Shown here piece by piece: positions 18,658-26,951 of a stretch of 64,000 nt of DNA; position 1 is the stretch's first letter; every line of letters begins with the position of its first letter. The position numbers and the translations under genes were made by a program. The DNA comes from VAZQ01 sp963840535 (GTDB lineage Bacteria; Pseudomonadota; Alphaproteobacteria; Rhizobiales; Xanthobacteraceae), in the NCBI GenBank assembly GCA_963840535.1, contig CAWIZJ010000057.1, positions 124,001 to 188,000 of the forward strand, in the 5' to 3' direction. The notes under the pieces were generated by a model. It ran no database searches. It was not told the DNA's origin and was given only the letters and a program-made list of their open reading frames with translations.

Positions 18658-19321
18658 CCTTGCGCACCGAGACGACGATCAACAACACCTATGACTTCGG
18701 CATCCGTAAGCGTCTGCACAATCTGCCGAAGCTGCGCGAGATCGGCTTTGCGGCCAATCGACGGCTGCTCGACGTGGAGCGTTTGAGCCACGACTGCATG
18801 CTCACCGAAGACACCTTCCAGACCATCAACGGCCCGGTCGCGGCTGGCCGCCAGCGCGCCTCGGGCCTGCGCTTCGCCGATGCGCGCGTACAGTCGCTCT
18901 TGCACGGCCTGCATCCCGTTCCGGCTGCTGGCCAACGGCTTTCCGCTGCGCCGACCTGCGTCACCACCTCGCCATCCTCTCGGGACGCGATCCCCAATCC
19001 ATCTCCCAAGGCGCCATCACCTATCAGCTTCGCCGCCTGAGGCTTCACGGCTTGATCGAACGCGTACCCAGCAGGCTTTCGCTATCGCGTCACTGAGCTT
19101 CGGCTTACGTGTCGCCCTGTTTCTTCACGCGCACCTACAATCGCATCTTGCGCCCCGGTTTGGCCCTGGCTCTATGCAAAGCTGCGGGCCACCGATGCCC
19201 CGCTCAAGCGCACTTTCGACAAAATCGACACAGAGCTCAACGCATGGATCGAACAAGCTCGAACTCGCCCCGAAAACTTGACACTTCTACCTTGCAGTGT
19301 TCCCATCTCAAGCTGGGCTAG
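18650..19321 (+). pseudogene. Decayed gene of a mobile-element-associated family (C-terminal half)
   Basis: In-frame pieces in order are RTETTINNTYDFGIRKRLHN, LREIGFAANRRLLDVERLSHD, RLRLHGLIERV, FFTRTYNRILRPGLALAL and FDKIDTELNAWIEQAR. They match the C-terminal half of a protein family I recall from many soil bacteria, often near insertion elements, with no established function. At least five frame changes occur within 670 bases, far more than in neighbouring conserved genes, so this is true decay. The N-terminal half is absent. Confidence 0.6.
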
Positions 19322-19742
19322 TCGCCGGATTCAGCAAAATTGAAGGGATCCGTACCTTGAGGAAAGTGCTGGCACCGAACCTCCGGTCCACACATGAATC
19401 CATTCACTTTGGCCGAAGCTGCCGACTAGTCCGGTTTGCGAGCTGACTGCCTTGATTGCTGAAATGGGCTTCTATTCTCCGCCGCCTGAGGAGCGGTTAC
19501 GCCCACCGACGACCCTGATGCTCCGCATTTGGTTACGCGGGACAGGCATTGCCAGGTGGCGGTCGCGCAACGAGTTTGCAAGACGGCGAAAGTTCTGCGA
19601 TGAGCGGGCCGACGAGCCTCTCCGCCGCACGGCGGCTTGACCCGGCCTGGTTCCGCCGCGAGAGACGCTTGCTCGCCGGTTGCGGCATTTCCTATGCTCG
19701 CGCCTTCGTGCGGCGCCCCCTCCCTCGAGCCAAGCCAGTGAC
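19322..19742. other. Accessory intergenic stretch, no convincing gene
   Basis: A short frame at 19452-19640 exists but has no recognisable domain and ends in the repeated EPLRRTAA segment. I treat the stretch as non-coding or remnant sequence. Confidence 0.4.
19612..19643. repeat. 32-bp direct repeat, copy 2
   Basis: Matches 17215-17246 at 30 of 32 positions and in the same orientation, with the same CCGCCGCACGGCGG core. See copy 1. Confidence 0.6.
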
Positions 19743-20855
19743 ATGAGCAGTGCCCTGTTCTCCCCGATTCGGCTCGCCGATCTCGAGCTCGCCAACCGGA
19801 TCGTCGTCTCGCCGATGTGCCAGTACAGCGCCGACGACGGCGTCGCGTCCGATTGGCACACAAGTCACCTCGGCATGCTGGCGAACTCGGGCGCGGCCAT
19901 GGTCGTGGTGGAGGCGACCGGCATCGAGCGGCGCGGCCGCATCACGCATGGCTGCCTCGGCCTCTACTCGGACGACTGCGAGGCGGCGCTTGCACGCGTC
20001 ATCGCCCATTGTCGCCGCTACGGCACCGCCCGGCTCGGCATCCAGCTCGCCCATGCCGGGCGCAAGGCATCGGCGCGACGGCCTTGGGAGGGCGGCCAGC
20101 CGCTCGAGGCGGACGAAGATCCCTGGGAGACCATCGCTCCGTCCGCCCTTCCTTTCGGCCCCGACTGGCACGTGCCGCGCGAGATGACGGTGACGGATAT
20201 GGAGCGCGTGCGCGACGGATTCGTGGCCGCCGCAGGGCGCGCGGTTCGCGCCGGAATCGATGCCATCGAGCTGCACGGAGCGCACGGCTATCTCATCCAC
20301 AGCTTCGTCTCGCCGATCTCCAACCAACGCCGTGACGAATACGGCGGCTCGCTCGCCGCACGCATGCGCTATCCGCTGGAGATCGCGCGCGCGGTACGCG
20401 AGGTCGTGCCGAAGGGGATGCCGCTCGGCGCCCGCATCACCGGCAACGACTGGATCGAGGGCGGGCTCGGCCCCGACGATGCGGTGGCGTTCGCCAAGGC
20501 GCTGAAGGCGGCCGGGCTCGACTTCGTCTGCATTTCCTCGGGCGGCGTGAGCGCCGGGGCGCGTCCCGCCGTCGCCGGCAACATCAATGCCCCGTTCGCC
20601 GAGCAGGTCAGACGTGAGGCGGGAATCGCCACCCGTGCGGTCGGGCTGATCGTCACCCCGAGGCAGGCCGAGGCGATCGTCGCGGAAGGCAAGGCCGACA
20701 TGGTGGCGCTCGCCCGCGCCATGCTCGACGATCCGCATTGGGGCTGGCATGCCGCGCATGCGCTCGGTGCCGAGGTTGCGCGCCCCAGCCAATATCTGCG
20801 CGTCGCACCGAAGATGTGGGCCGGAGCGAGCTACCGGGATGCCGGAAACCGGTAG
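19743..20855 (+). CDS. NADH:flavin oxidoreductase / old yellow enzyme (YqjM-like)
   Basis: A 370-residue FMN-dependent ene-reductase with a TIM barrel. Signatures are NRIVVSPMCQYSADDGVASD, with the cysteine that tunes FMN in the YqjM/thermophilic-like class, and WHTSHLG. GIQLAHAGRKAS follows, then the substrate-binding HGAHGYLIHSFVSPISNQR, DEYGGSLAARMRYPLEI and ISSGGVSAGA. It probably reduces activated C=C bonds, for example in electrophile detoxification. Likely stand-alone. The following EamA gene begins 80 bases later on the same strand. Confidence 0.9.
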   Translation: MSSALFSPIRLADLELANRIVVSPMCQYSADDGVASDWHTSHLGMLANSGAAMVVVEATGIERRGRITHGCLGLYSDDCEAALARVIAHCRRYGTARLGIQLAHAGRKASARRPWEGGQPLEADEDPWETIAPSALPFGPDWHVPREMTVTDMERVRDGFVAAAGRAVRAGIDAIELHGAHGYLIHSFVSPISNQRRDEYGGSLAARMRYPLEIARAVREVVPKGMPLGARITGNDWIEGGLGPDDAVAFAKALKAAGLDFVCISSGGVSAGARPAVAGNINAPFAEQVRREAGIATRAVGLIVTPRQAEAIVAEGKADMVALARAMLDDPHWGWHAAHALGAEVARPSQYLRVAPKMWAGASYRDAGNR

Positions 20856-20936
20856 TTGGGCATCGGTGAGCCGGCCGCGAGGTCCGAACCGCGAATGCCG
20901 TTTCTGATCCATGCCGACCGCTCGATGCGGTGACCG

Positions 20937-21785
20937 ATGGACTCCGTCGTCTTCGTCGCCGTGCTGCTCGCTGCCGCCTGTCATGCCGCCTGGAACGCGA
21001 CCATCAAGCGCGGCGGCGTCGATCCGCTGACGACCACGGTGCTGATCTCGATCGGTGCGGGAGCGGTTGCGGCGGTGCTCCTGCCGGTGGTCGGGTTTCC
21101 GGCTGTCGCGGCATGGCCCTGGTGCGCCGCCTCGGTGCTGATCCATCTCGGGTATTTCGCGGCGCTGATCGAAAGCTATCGAGCCGGCGATCTCGGTCAG
21201 GTCTACCCGATCGCGCGCGGGTCGGCGCCGCTGATGACCGCGACTGCCGGCACCGTGCTGGTCGGGGAGCAGATCGGGCTCGCCGGCTGGTTCGGCATCG
21301 TCCTGCTGGCGGCGGGCGTCATGCTGCTGTCGCTACGCGGCGGCCGCGAGCTGTCCGGGCTCGATCGCAAGGCGGTGGGTCTCGCCTTGCTCACCGCGAC
21401 CACCGTCTGCGCCTATTCGGTGGTCGACGGGGTGGGTGCGCGTCTGGCCGGCAATGCCGGCGCCTATTCCGTCGCATTGTTCCTGGGCATTGCTCCGGTG
21501 ATGGCGCTCTATGCGCTCATCCGGCGCGGCCCCGAGGTCGCGCTCGCCGGTGCCCGTGACTGGGGCATGGGCCTTGCGGGCGGCGCACTGCAATTCGGAT
21601 CCTACGGCATCGCGATCTGGGCGATGACGATGGCGCCGATCGCGATCGTGGCCGCGTTGCGCGAGACCAGCGTCCTGTTCGGTGCTGTGATCGCCGTCGT
21701 GTTCCTCAAGGAGCCGTTGCGGGCAAGCCGCATCGTCGCCGCGTTCGTGATCGTGGCCGGGCTCGCGCTGATCCGGCTGGGTTGA
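20937..21785 (+). CDS. EamA-family (DMT superfamily) transporter
   Basis: A 282-residue integral membrane protein with ten predicted helices in two EamA repeats. The first has HAAWNATIKRGG; the second has LRETSVLFGAVIAVVFLKE, the typical signature of the last third. It presumably exports a small metabolite or amino acid. The substrate cannot be predicted. The gene converges on the glycosyltransferase operon. A small hairpin (GCTTCCG...CGGAAGC, 21821-21841) lies in the gap. Confidence 0.88.
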   Translation: MDSVVFVAVLLAAACHAAWNATIKRGGVDPLTTTVLISIGAGAVAAVLLPVVGFPAVAAWPWCAASVLIHLGYFAALIESYRAGDLGQVYPIARGSAPLMTATAGTVLVGEQIGLAGWFGIVLLAAGVMLLSLRGGRELSGLDRKAVGLALLTATTVCAYSVVDGVGARLAGNAGAYSVALFLGIAPVMALYALIRRGPEVALAGARDWGMGLAGGALQFGSYGIAIWAMTMAPIAIVAALRETSVLFGAVIAVVFLKEPLRASRIVAAFVIVAGLALIRLG

Positions 21786-21854
21786 GCGTGCGTTGAGCAG
21801 GCGGCCGGCCGCGATCGAGCGCTTCCGGCAAGTGCGGAAGCTCGCGACGCAAAC

Positions 21855-22484
21855 TCATGAGGTCATCGGCAGGAGATCCGCAAGGCCGATCTCGTGCAGA
21901 CGGTCGAGATCTTCGGGCATGTCCATGTCCCACAGCGTGAACGGCTCCTGCCAGGACAAGCCGAGCCGGCGCAGCCGGTGCCGCGTCTGCGCCATCACGT
22001 CCGGCGTGCTCCAGAGCATGTCGGAAAACAATGCGGGTGCCGGCACCCGCATTCCGATCAGCACATAGCCGCCGTCCTCGGCGGGAAAAACCACGACGTC
22101 GGTGCCGTTGCGCAGGACGTCGGCTGCCGCGCGCAGGTGGCCGGATGTCAGCGCCGGGCAGTCGGTGCCGATGACCAATGCGCTCCTCCCTGGAAACGCC
22201 GCCAGCATGCGCGCCCCGAGATCGCCTTCGGGCTGCAGCGCCAGCGTCACGGCAAACCGCTCGCAAACGGCTCCGAAGACCGGGTGATCGGCAGCGGGCG
22301 TCGCCCACAAGGTGACGGGGCCGACCGCGGCCGCACATGCGGTCGCGACCGCGCGCTCGATCAAGCGGGCCTGCAACGCGGCAGCCCCTTCGGGACCGAG
22401 CACCGGAACGAGCCGGGTCTTGGCGAAGCCGGCGACCGGCGCCTTGGCGAGCACCGCGACCGCGACCGGTTCAGTCATGACCAT
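21855..22484 (-). CDS. TIGR04282 (DUF2064) glycosyltransferase-like protein
   Basis: A 209-residue GT-A fold protein. It carries VLAKAPVAGFAKTRLVPVLG (nucleotide-sugar binding), VIGTDCPALTSGHL (metal-binding DXD-like Asp) and VVFPAEDGGYVLIGM. The family is annotated as an arsenosugar-biosynthesis glycosyltransferase from its gene neighbourhood. Last gene of the operon arsS, phosphoesterase, TIGR04283, TIGR04282; its start overlaps the end of TIGR04283 by 14 bases. No arsenic methyltransferase is in the window, so the real substrate is open. Confidence 0.88.
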   Translation of the reverse strand: MVMTEPVAVAVLAKAPVAGFAKTRLVPVLGPEGAAALQARLIERAVATACAAAVGPVTLWATPAADHPVFGAVCERFAVTLALQPEGDLGARMLAAFPGRSALVIGTDCPALTSGHLRAAADVLRNGTDVVVFPAEDGGYVLIGMRVPAPALFSDMLWSTPDVMAQTRHRLRRLGLSWQEPFTLWDMDMPEDLDRLHEIGLADLLPMTS

Positions 22485-23154
22485 ATTGCTGCGCCAGCTG
22501 CTTCGGATCGACGCCGAAGAAATAGGCGAGCCGCAGGCGCCACATCAGGAGAACCGTGGCGAGAATGCCGTTGGTTTCCCAGCGCCGGCCCGAGGTGACG
22601 ACCCGCTCGCGCAGGCACAGCGGCGGGCCCGTGCGCTTGAGGCGCTTGCTCAGTGCAATATCTTCCATCAGCGGAATGTCCTCGAAGCCGCCGACGGCCT
22701 GGAACGCATCACGCCGCACGAATATTCCCTGGTCGCCGGTGGCGATCCCGGTGAGCCGCGAGCGGATGCTCATGAGCCAGCCGACCACCGTCAGAAGCGG
22801 ATGGCGGCCCTCGATCTTGACGTCGAAGCGACCCCAGCTGCGGCCCGATCGCTCGAGGCCGTAGAGGATGACGTGATCGGCGTGCGCCGGCAACCTGGTA
22901 TCGGCGTGGAGAAACAGCAGCACGTCGCCCGAGGCCTTGGCAGCGCCCGCATTCATCTGCGACGCGCGTCCGCGCGGCGCCGATATGACGCGGTCGGCGC
23001 GCAGGCGGGCGCGCTGGATGGTCGCATCGCGACTGCCGCCGTCGATCACGATCACCTCCGTGCCGAGCGAACGCAGATCGGCGAGAGCGTCGAGCGCCGC
23101 AGCGATCCCTTCGCCTTCATCGAGCACGGGCATGATGATGCTGAGCTTCGACAT
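22471..23154 (-). CDS. TIGR04283 family 2 glycosyltransferase
   Basis: A 227-residue GT2 glycosyltransferase. SIIMPVLDEGEGI and EVIVIDGGSRDATIQRARL bind the nucleotide sugar. RGRASQMNAGAAKASGDVLL and FLHADTRLP (DXD-type HAD) follow, with GDQGIFVRRDAFQAVGGF and MEDIALSKRLKR near the acceptor site. This is the standard partner of the TIGR04282 protein and ArsS. No membrane anchor. Probably transfers a sugar in a small-molecule pathway. Confidence 0.88.
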   Translation of the reverse strand: MSKLSIIMPVLDEGEGIAAALDALADLRSLGTEVIVIDGGSRDATIQRARLRADRVISAPRGRASQMNAGAAKASGDVLLFLHADTRLPAHADHVILYGLERSGRSWGRFDVKIEGRHPLLTVVGWLMSIRSRLTGIATGDQGIFVRRDAFQAVGGFEDIPLMEDIALSKRLKRTGPPLCLRERVVTSGRRWETNGILATVLLMWRLRLAYFFGVDPKQLAQQYGHD

Positions 23155-23205
23155 GGCAAGCGACGTTCAGCACGCCAACCGGTTGGATCCCGCCACAAAG
23201 ATACG

Positions 23206-24243
23206 TCAACCGGCCGCCGCGGTCACGGTGGATGCCGCTCGCCGCCGCATCGGCGGCAAGGCCTGCTCCACGGCGTGGCAGGGTCCCGCGGTGATCCGTT
23301 GCAGGTACGACGCATGCGCCGGGCTGCCTGCCGCCCAGCGCGCGAGGAAGCGGTCGAGAAAGGCCTTGCTGTCATAGGCGAGCGGGATCGCATCGATATG
23401 CACGCCGTCGCGTACGATGCCGTACAGCGGCCGATGCGGAGAGGGCGTGGTAGCGATACGCGAGATGAGACCGATTTGGGAACCGGAGAAATTGGGCAGG
23501 CCGGCAGCGCCATTGTTGATGACGGTGAGCCGCCCGGAGCGGAGCTCGTAATCGCGCAGCACGGCGAGACAGGTGTGGGTCGAGGCGAACACATCGACCC
23601 CGGCGGCGCGGTGGACGGCATCGAGCCGGTCGGCCGCGGCGGGCGCGTCCAGCTGGTCGTGCGCGAACGACCAGCCTGCGAGCGAGTTGGCGTCGCCGTG
23701 TACGATGGCGACCCGCAGTCCCCCGACGTCGGCGACCAGATGCATCGGCAGCGCCGCCAATCGCTCCGCCGCACCGGGGACGGTGTGCACGGCCCGGCGC
23801 AGCTCGAGCAGGATCTCGTTCGAGCGCCGCACCACGACGTCGTCGACGGAGGGCGGATAGGCGCAGCCACAGCCGGCTCCGATGTCGGCGGCGCGCGCGA
23901 CCTCCGTCTCCACATTGCCGCGGAGCGCCCGGTGCCGCGCCACGCCTTCGTCGATCTCGCCGAGCCAGCGCGATTCGGCGTCGAACCAATGGAAGTCTCC
24001 GTTGAATACGAGTGCGGCCTGCTCCTGCGCGGCGAGGCGCTCGACCGCCTGCAGTGCGGCGAGATTACCGTACAGCCCGCCGACAACGTAGAGCACATCG
24101 GCGGCGAATTCAGGCGTCCGGTCGAGCACCGACGGTGCGTAGCAATAATCGGCGGGGCAGATGCGTCCCGCGCGTCCGGTTTCCCCGGTGTGCTCGCCGG
24201 CTTCTGCGCCAGGTGAGGGGAGGACGGCGTCGGGACTCGTCAC
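23206..24243 (-). CDS. Metallophosphoesterase of the ArsS cluster
   Basis: A 345-residue calcineurin-like phosphoesterase. YVVGGLYGNLAALQAVERLA is motif I with a Gly-rich variant, FNGDFHWFDAE gives metal-binding GD, LRGNVETEVAR the GNxE motif, and VAIVHGDAN and STHTCLAVL the later His motifs. The start chosen is GTG at 24243, overlapping the arsS stop as GTGA with AAGGAAG upstream; no good ATG exists before the first motif. Its fixed place in ArsS/TIGR04282/TIGR04283 clusters suggests it dephosphorylates a sugar-phosphate intermediate (inference). The canonical D-x-H of motif I appears degenerate (GGLYGN), which is worth noting. Confidence 0.75.
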   Translation of the reverse strand: MTSPDAVLPSPGAEAGEHTGETGRAGRICPADYCYAPSVLDRTPEFAADVLYVVGGLYGNLAALQAVERLAAQEQAALVFNGDFHWFDAESRWLGEIDEGVARHRALRGNVETEVARAADIGAGCGCAYPPSVDDVVVRRSNEILLELRRAVHTVPGAAERLAALPMHLVADVGGLRVAIVHGDANSLAGWSFAHDQLDAPAAADRLDAVHRAAGVDVFASTHTCLAVLRDYELRSGRLTVINNGAAGLPNFSGSQIGLISRIATTPSPHRPLYGIVRDGVHIDAIPLAYDSKAFLDRFLARWAAGSPAHASYLQRITAGPCHAVEQALPPMRRRAASTVTAAAG

Positions 24244-25214
24244 TCCGCAGCTTCCTTGAGCGCGCCGCCGCAACTCGATCCCTGCCCGGCCGTGCAGCCG
24301 TAGCAATGGCCGGCGACGCGGATCGGACGGCCTTCGAGCTCGGCATCGAGCAGATCCGACAGGTGCACGTGCGGCCGCATGCCGTAGGCCAGCGGCAGAT
24401 CGAGCATCTGATTGAAGTCGCAGTCGTACACATAGCCCCGCCAATCGACCGAGATCAGGCTGCGGCACATGACGTGGTCGAGATTCGCATCGAGATGCGC
24501 CTCCTGCAGCAGGCCGAGGTAGCGCTCGTACTCGCGCTTTGCGATCAGGATCGCCCCGAAGCGTTGGATCGGCATATTGGCCAGCGTGTACAACCGGTTG
24601 AAGACGATGCCGTAGCGCTCGCCGAGAACGCGCTTGTAGTCGGCCTCCAGCGCCGCCTGCGGTGGAGGCAGCGACGGTCCCTGCGGGTTGTACACGAGGT
24701 TGAGCAGAAGCCCTGATTCCTCGCGACCGTATCCGAGCGCATTGAGCCGTCCGAGCGCGCGGATCGAAGCGTCGAACACGCCCTTGCCGCGTTGGCGCTC
24801 GACGTTCTCCTCGAGATAGCAGGGCAGTGACGCTGTGATCTCGACCTGCCGGCGCGCGAGAAACTCGGCCAGATCCTCGTTCCCGGGCACTTCGAGCACG
24901 GTCAGATTGCAGCGGTCCATCACCCGCACACCCATGTCGCGTGTCGCGCTCACCAGGCGGCGAAAGTGCGGGTTGAGCTCAGGGGCGCCGCCGGTGATGT
25001 CGAGCGCCATCGTGGGTCTGCGCTCGAGGAAGGCGATCGCCACGTCGATGATCTCTCCCGACATTTCCTCCGTACGGCCCGGTCCCGCATTGACGTGGCA
25101 ATGGACGCAGGACTGGTTGCAGCGGTAGCCGACATTGATCTGGAGCGTGTCGAGCCGCCCGCGCCGGATCGGCGGAAACGCAATCCGCTCGAGCAACGGC
25201 CAGCAATCACGCAT
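24240..25214 (-). CDS. arsS: Radical SAM protein ArsS (arsenosugar-type)
   Basis: A 324-residue radical SAM enzyme. The 4Fe-4S motif is CNQSCVHCHVN (CX3CX2C) near residue 32, followed by DITGGAPELNPHFRRLV. The C-terminal auxiliary region is HCYGCTAGQGSSCGGAL, rich in cysteine and typical of the ArsS family, where some homologues are selenoproteins; no TGA occurs in frame here. ArsS adds the 5'-deoxyadenosyl group to dimethylarsenite in arsenosugar synthesis. The ATG at 25214 has GAGGTG upstream; an ATG at 25256 is an alternative. First gene of the four-gene operon. Confidence 0.88.
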   Translation of the reverse strand: MRDCWPLLERIAFPPIRRGRLDTLQINVGYRCNQSCVHCHVNAGPGRTEEMSGEIIDVAIAFLERRPTMALDITGGAPELNPHFRRLVSATRDMGVRVMDRCNLTVLEVPGNEDLAEFLARRQVEITASLPCYLEENVERQRGKGVFDASIRALGRLNALGYGREESGLLLNLVYNPQGPSLPPPQAALEADYKRVLGERYGIVFNRLYTLANMPIQRFGAILIAKREYERYLGLLQEAHLDANLDHVMCRSLISVDWRGYVYDCDFNQMLDLPLAYGMRPHVHLSDLLDAELEGRPIRVAGHCYGCTAGQGSSCGGALKEAAE

Positions 25215-25320
25215 TGCGTTCACCTCGAGTGAAAGGTCGCGTGACCGACCCTGCAACGCGCGTCACGTCGAACGCAAATGACTTCGGGACAAAATTGCGT
25301 GACGGGGTCGGGCGAGCGGG

Positions 25321-26097
25321 CTACTTCACCGATACGGGGGCGGCGATCGCGGTCCCGTCGTTGATCCCGATGCGGCCGAAGCCCGGCAGCTTCACGGCGG
25401 GATGGCGCAGATCGAGCCCCACGACCAACCCGAGCAGGTTGAGCTCGAGGCCTTCGATCCAGCCGAGCTTCACTCCGAGCAGCCCCCACAGCGAGGCTTC
25501 GAGGCCGGTGCGACTGTCGGTCAGACCGAGATAGGGGAAAGGGCGGAAATCCTTGCCCACGGCGTTCGGCGGCAGGCTGACCTCCAACTCCGGCACCGCG
25601 CGCAGCACGGTTGCCGTGAACGTGTTGCTGTTGGGTCCCGGCCACATGCGGTAGTCGCCGTAGTTGTTGTAGTTGTACGTCTCGATCGCGGCCTTGACCT
25701 TGGGAACGAGCGCCGTGGCCGCGGGCCCCTGCACATCGAGGATGACCCGCGGCGTGTCGCCGAACCAGCGGCCGTCCGGAGCCCAACCATTGCTGCGCAC
25801 CGGCTGGCCCCAGCCCACCACGTCGTAGCGGCTCCAGGTGGCGGCGCCGTCCGGCTTGAAGACGACCCAGCTGTGGACTGCGAAAATGCCCTTCCAGCGC
25901 CCGGTACGGCCGGTGAAGATCAGCAGCCGCGCGTCGCGGTCGGCATTCGCCGCCGGCAGCATGCCGACGCTGGACCAGTCGGCATCGCGAAAGCTCGCCG
26001 GGCGGCCCTTGCCGGCATAGAGCGCGGCATGGACTGCGAGCGGGAGGAGGAAGAGGGCGAGGACTCCGAGGAGCACGGTTCGAGCACGACGGCGCAT
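25321..26097 (-). CDS. DUF3750 exported protein
   Basis: About 258 residues. It has an Arg-rich start (MRRRARTVLLGVLALFLLPL) and a single hydrophobic signal or anchor segment. The conserved body has GRWKGIFAVHSWVVFKPDG, WSRYDVVGWGQPV, RVILDVQGPAA and YNYNNYGDYRMWPGPNSNTF. These are the features of DUF3750, a family of unknown function. Histidine and asparagine-rich conserved motifs suggest an enzyme facing the periplasm. It precedes arsS by 107 bases on the same strand, so co-transcription is possible. Confidence 0.8.
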   Translation of the reverse strand: MRRRARTVLLGVLALFLLPLAVHAALYAGKGRPASFRDADWSSVGMLPAANADRDARLLIFTGRTGRWKGIFAVHSWVVFKPDGAATWSRYDVVGWGQPVRSNGWAPDGRWFGDTPRVILDVQGPAATALVPKVKAAIETYNYNNYGDYRMWPGPNSNTFTATVLRAVPELEVSLPPNAVGKDFRPFPYLGLTDSRTGLEASLWGLLGVKLGWIEGLELNLLGLVVGLDLRHPAVKLPGFGRIGINDGTAIAAPVSVK

Positions 26098-26183
26098 GGA
26101 CTTTACGAGGCAAGCATTGCGGGACGAAATATGACCATGCCGCCCGCCCGATGCAATGGCCACGCGTCACAGCGGCGCATCAC

Positions 26184-26229
26184 GGCAAGGCAAGGCAAGG
26201 CAGGAGGCAAGGCAAGGCAAGGCAAGGCG
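26184..26229. repeat. GGCAA pentanucleotide tandem repeat
   Basis: Two arrays of the five-base unit GGCAA (about 26184-26202 and 26206-26228), separated by GGAGG-like bases. It sits in the gap between the pyroglutamyl peptidase and DUF3750 genes. Copy number in such arrays can vary by slippage. Confidence 0.8.
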
Positions 26230-26268
26230 GGTCTCGTCTCACTGCACCCGGTTGCCGCTCGAGGCGCG

Positions 26269-26895
26269 TCAGCGCACCGCCGATAGGGCGGCGCGCACGA
26301 TCGCTTCCCCGGCTTCGGTCAGATCATGCAGCGAAAGCGGCCGTGCGCGCCCGCGCGGGACCTGCGTGCGAAGCACGTTCGGAACATGGACGAAGGCGGT
26401 GAGCTGCGGTCCGCCGGCACGGGCGGCTTCGGCGGCACGCCAGCACAGGTAGTTGCAGAGATAACGTCCGGCATCGTGGGACAGCGCCGCCGCCACGCCG
26501 GCCGCGCGCGCCGCCGCGACCAGCCGGCCGGCCGGGGCCCGCAGCGGCAGCATCGAAGGGGCGCCGGGAACGATCGTGGCAGCGGCGGGAGACCGTCCGG
26601 CGGCATCGGGCAGGAGGCGGGTGAGCGCATTGCGAGCCCGGGTTTCGATCCGCACGTGCTTGTTGCGCCCCGCCAGGCCGAACATGACCAGAGCATCGGG
26701 CCGTTCGCGGGCGAGCAGCGCCGGCAGCTCGCAATCGACCGCTTCGTAGCTCACCGGGAAGACATGGACCACGCGCCGGACATTGGCGAAGGCCGGGTGG
26801 CGCCGCCGCGCCAGCGCCAGGACCAGCGGCTCGGTCGGATTGAACGGCGCGCCGGGGAACGCACCGAAGCCGGTGATCAGAACGGTGGCGCCCAT
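26269..26895 (-). CDS. pcp: Pyroglutamyl-peptidase I-like cysteine peptidase (C15)
   Basis: A 208-residue peptidase that removes N-terminal pyroglutamate. LITGFGAFPGAPFNPTEPLV is the family start. The catalytic Glu lies in FGLAGRNKHVRIETRARN, the nucleophile Cys in HDAGRYLCNYLCWRA, and the catalytic His in AFVHVPN. Length and motif order are normal. Cytoplasmic. Immediately downstream of meaB on the same strand (56-base gap). Confidence 0.88.
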   Translation of the reverse strand: MGATVLITGFGAFPGAPFNPTEPLVLALARRRHPAFANVRRVVHVFPVSYEAVDCELPALLARERPDALVMFGLAGRNKHVRIETRARNALTRLLPDAAGRSPAAATIVPGAPSMLPLRAPAGRLVAAARAAGVAAALSHDAGRYLCNYLCWRAAEAARAGGPQLTAFVHVPNVLRTQVPRGRARPLSLHDLTEAGEAIVRAALSAVR

Positions 26896-26951
26896 TTATC
26901 TATCGCTCGTCGGCTGGAACCGTTGGCGCGCAAATCGCAATGAACCACCTC

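Noticed and set aside
19452..19640. Possible 62-residue protein ending EPLRRTAA
   Set aside because: No domain, no ribosome-binding site, and its end comes from the 32-bp repeat.
21821..21841. Small hairpin between EamA and TIGR04282 genes as a terminator
   Set aside because: Only a seven-base stem and no T-run; too weak to claim.
24240..25214. Selenoprotein form of ArsS
   Set aside because: The cysteine-rich C-terminal motif contains normal codons and no in-frame TGA before the final stop.
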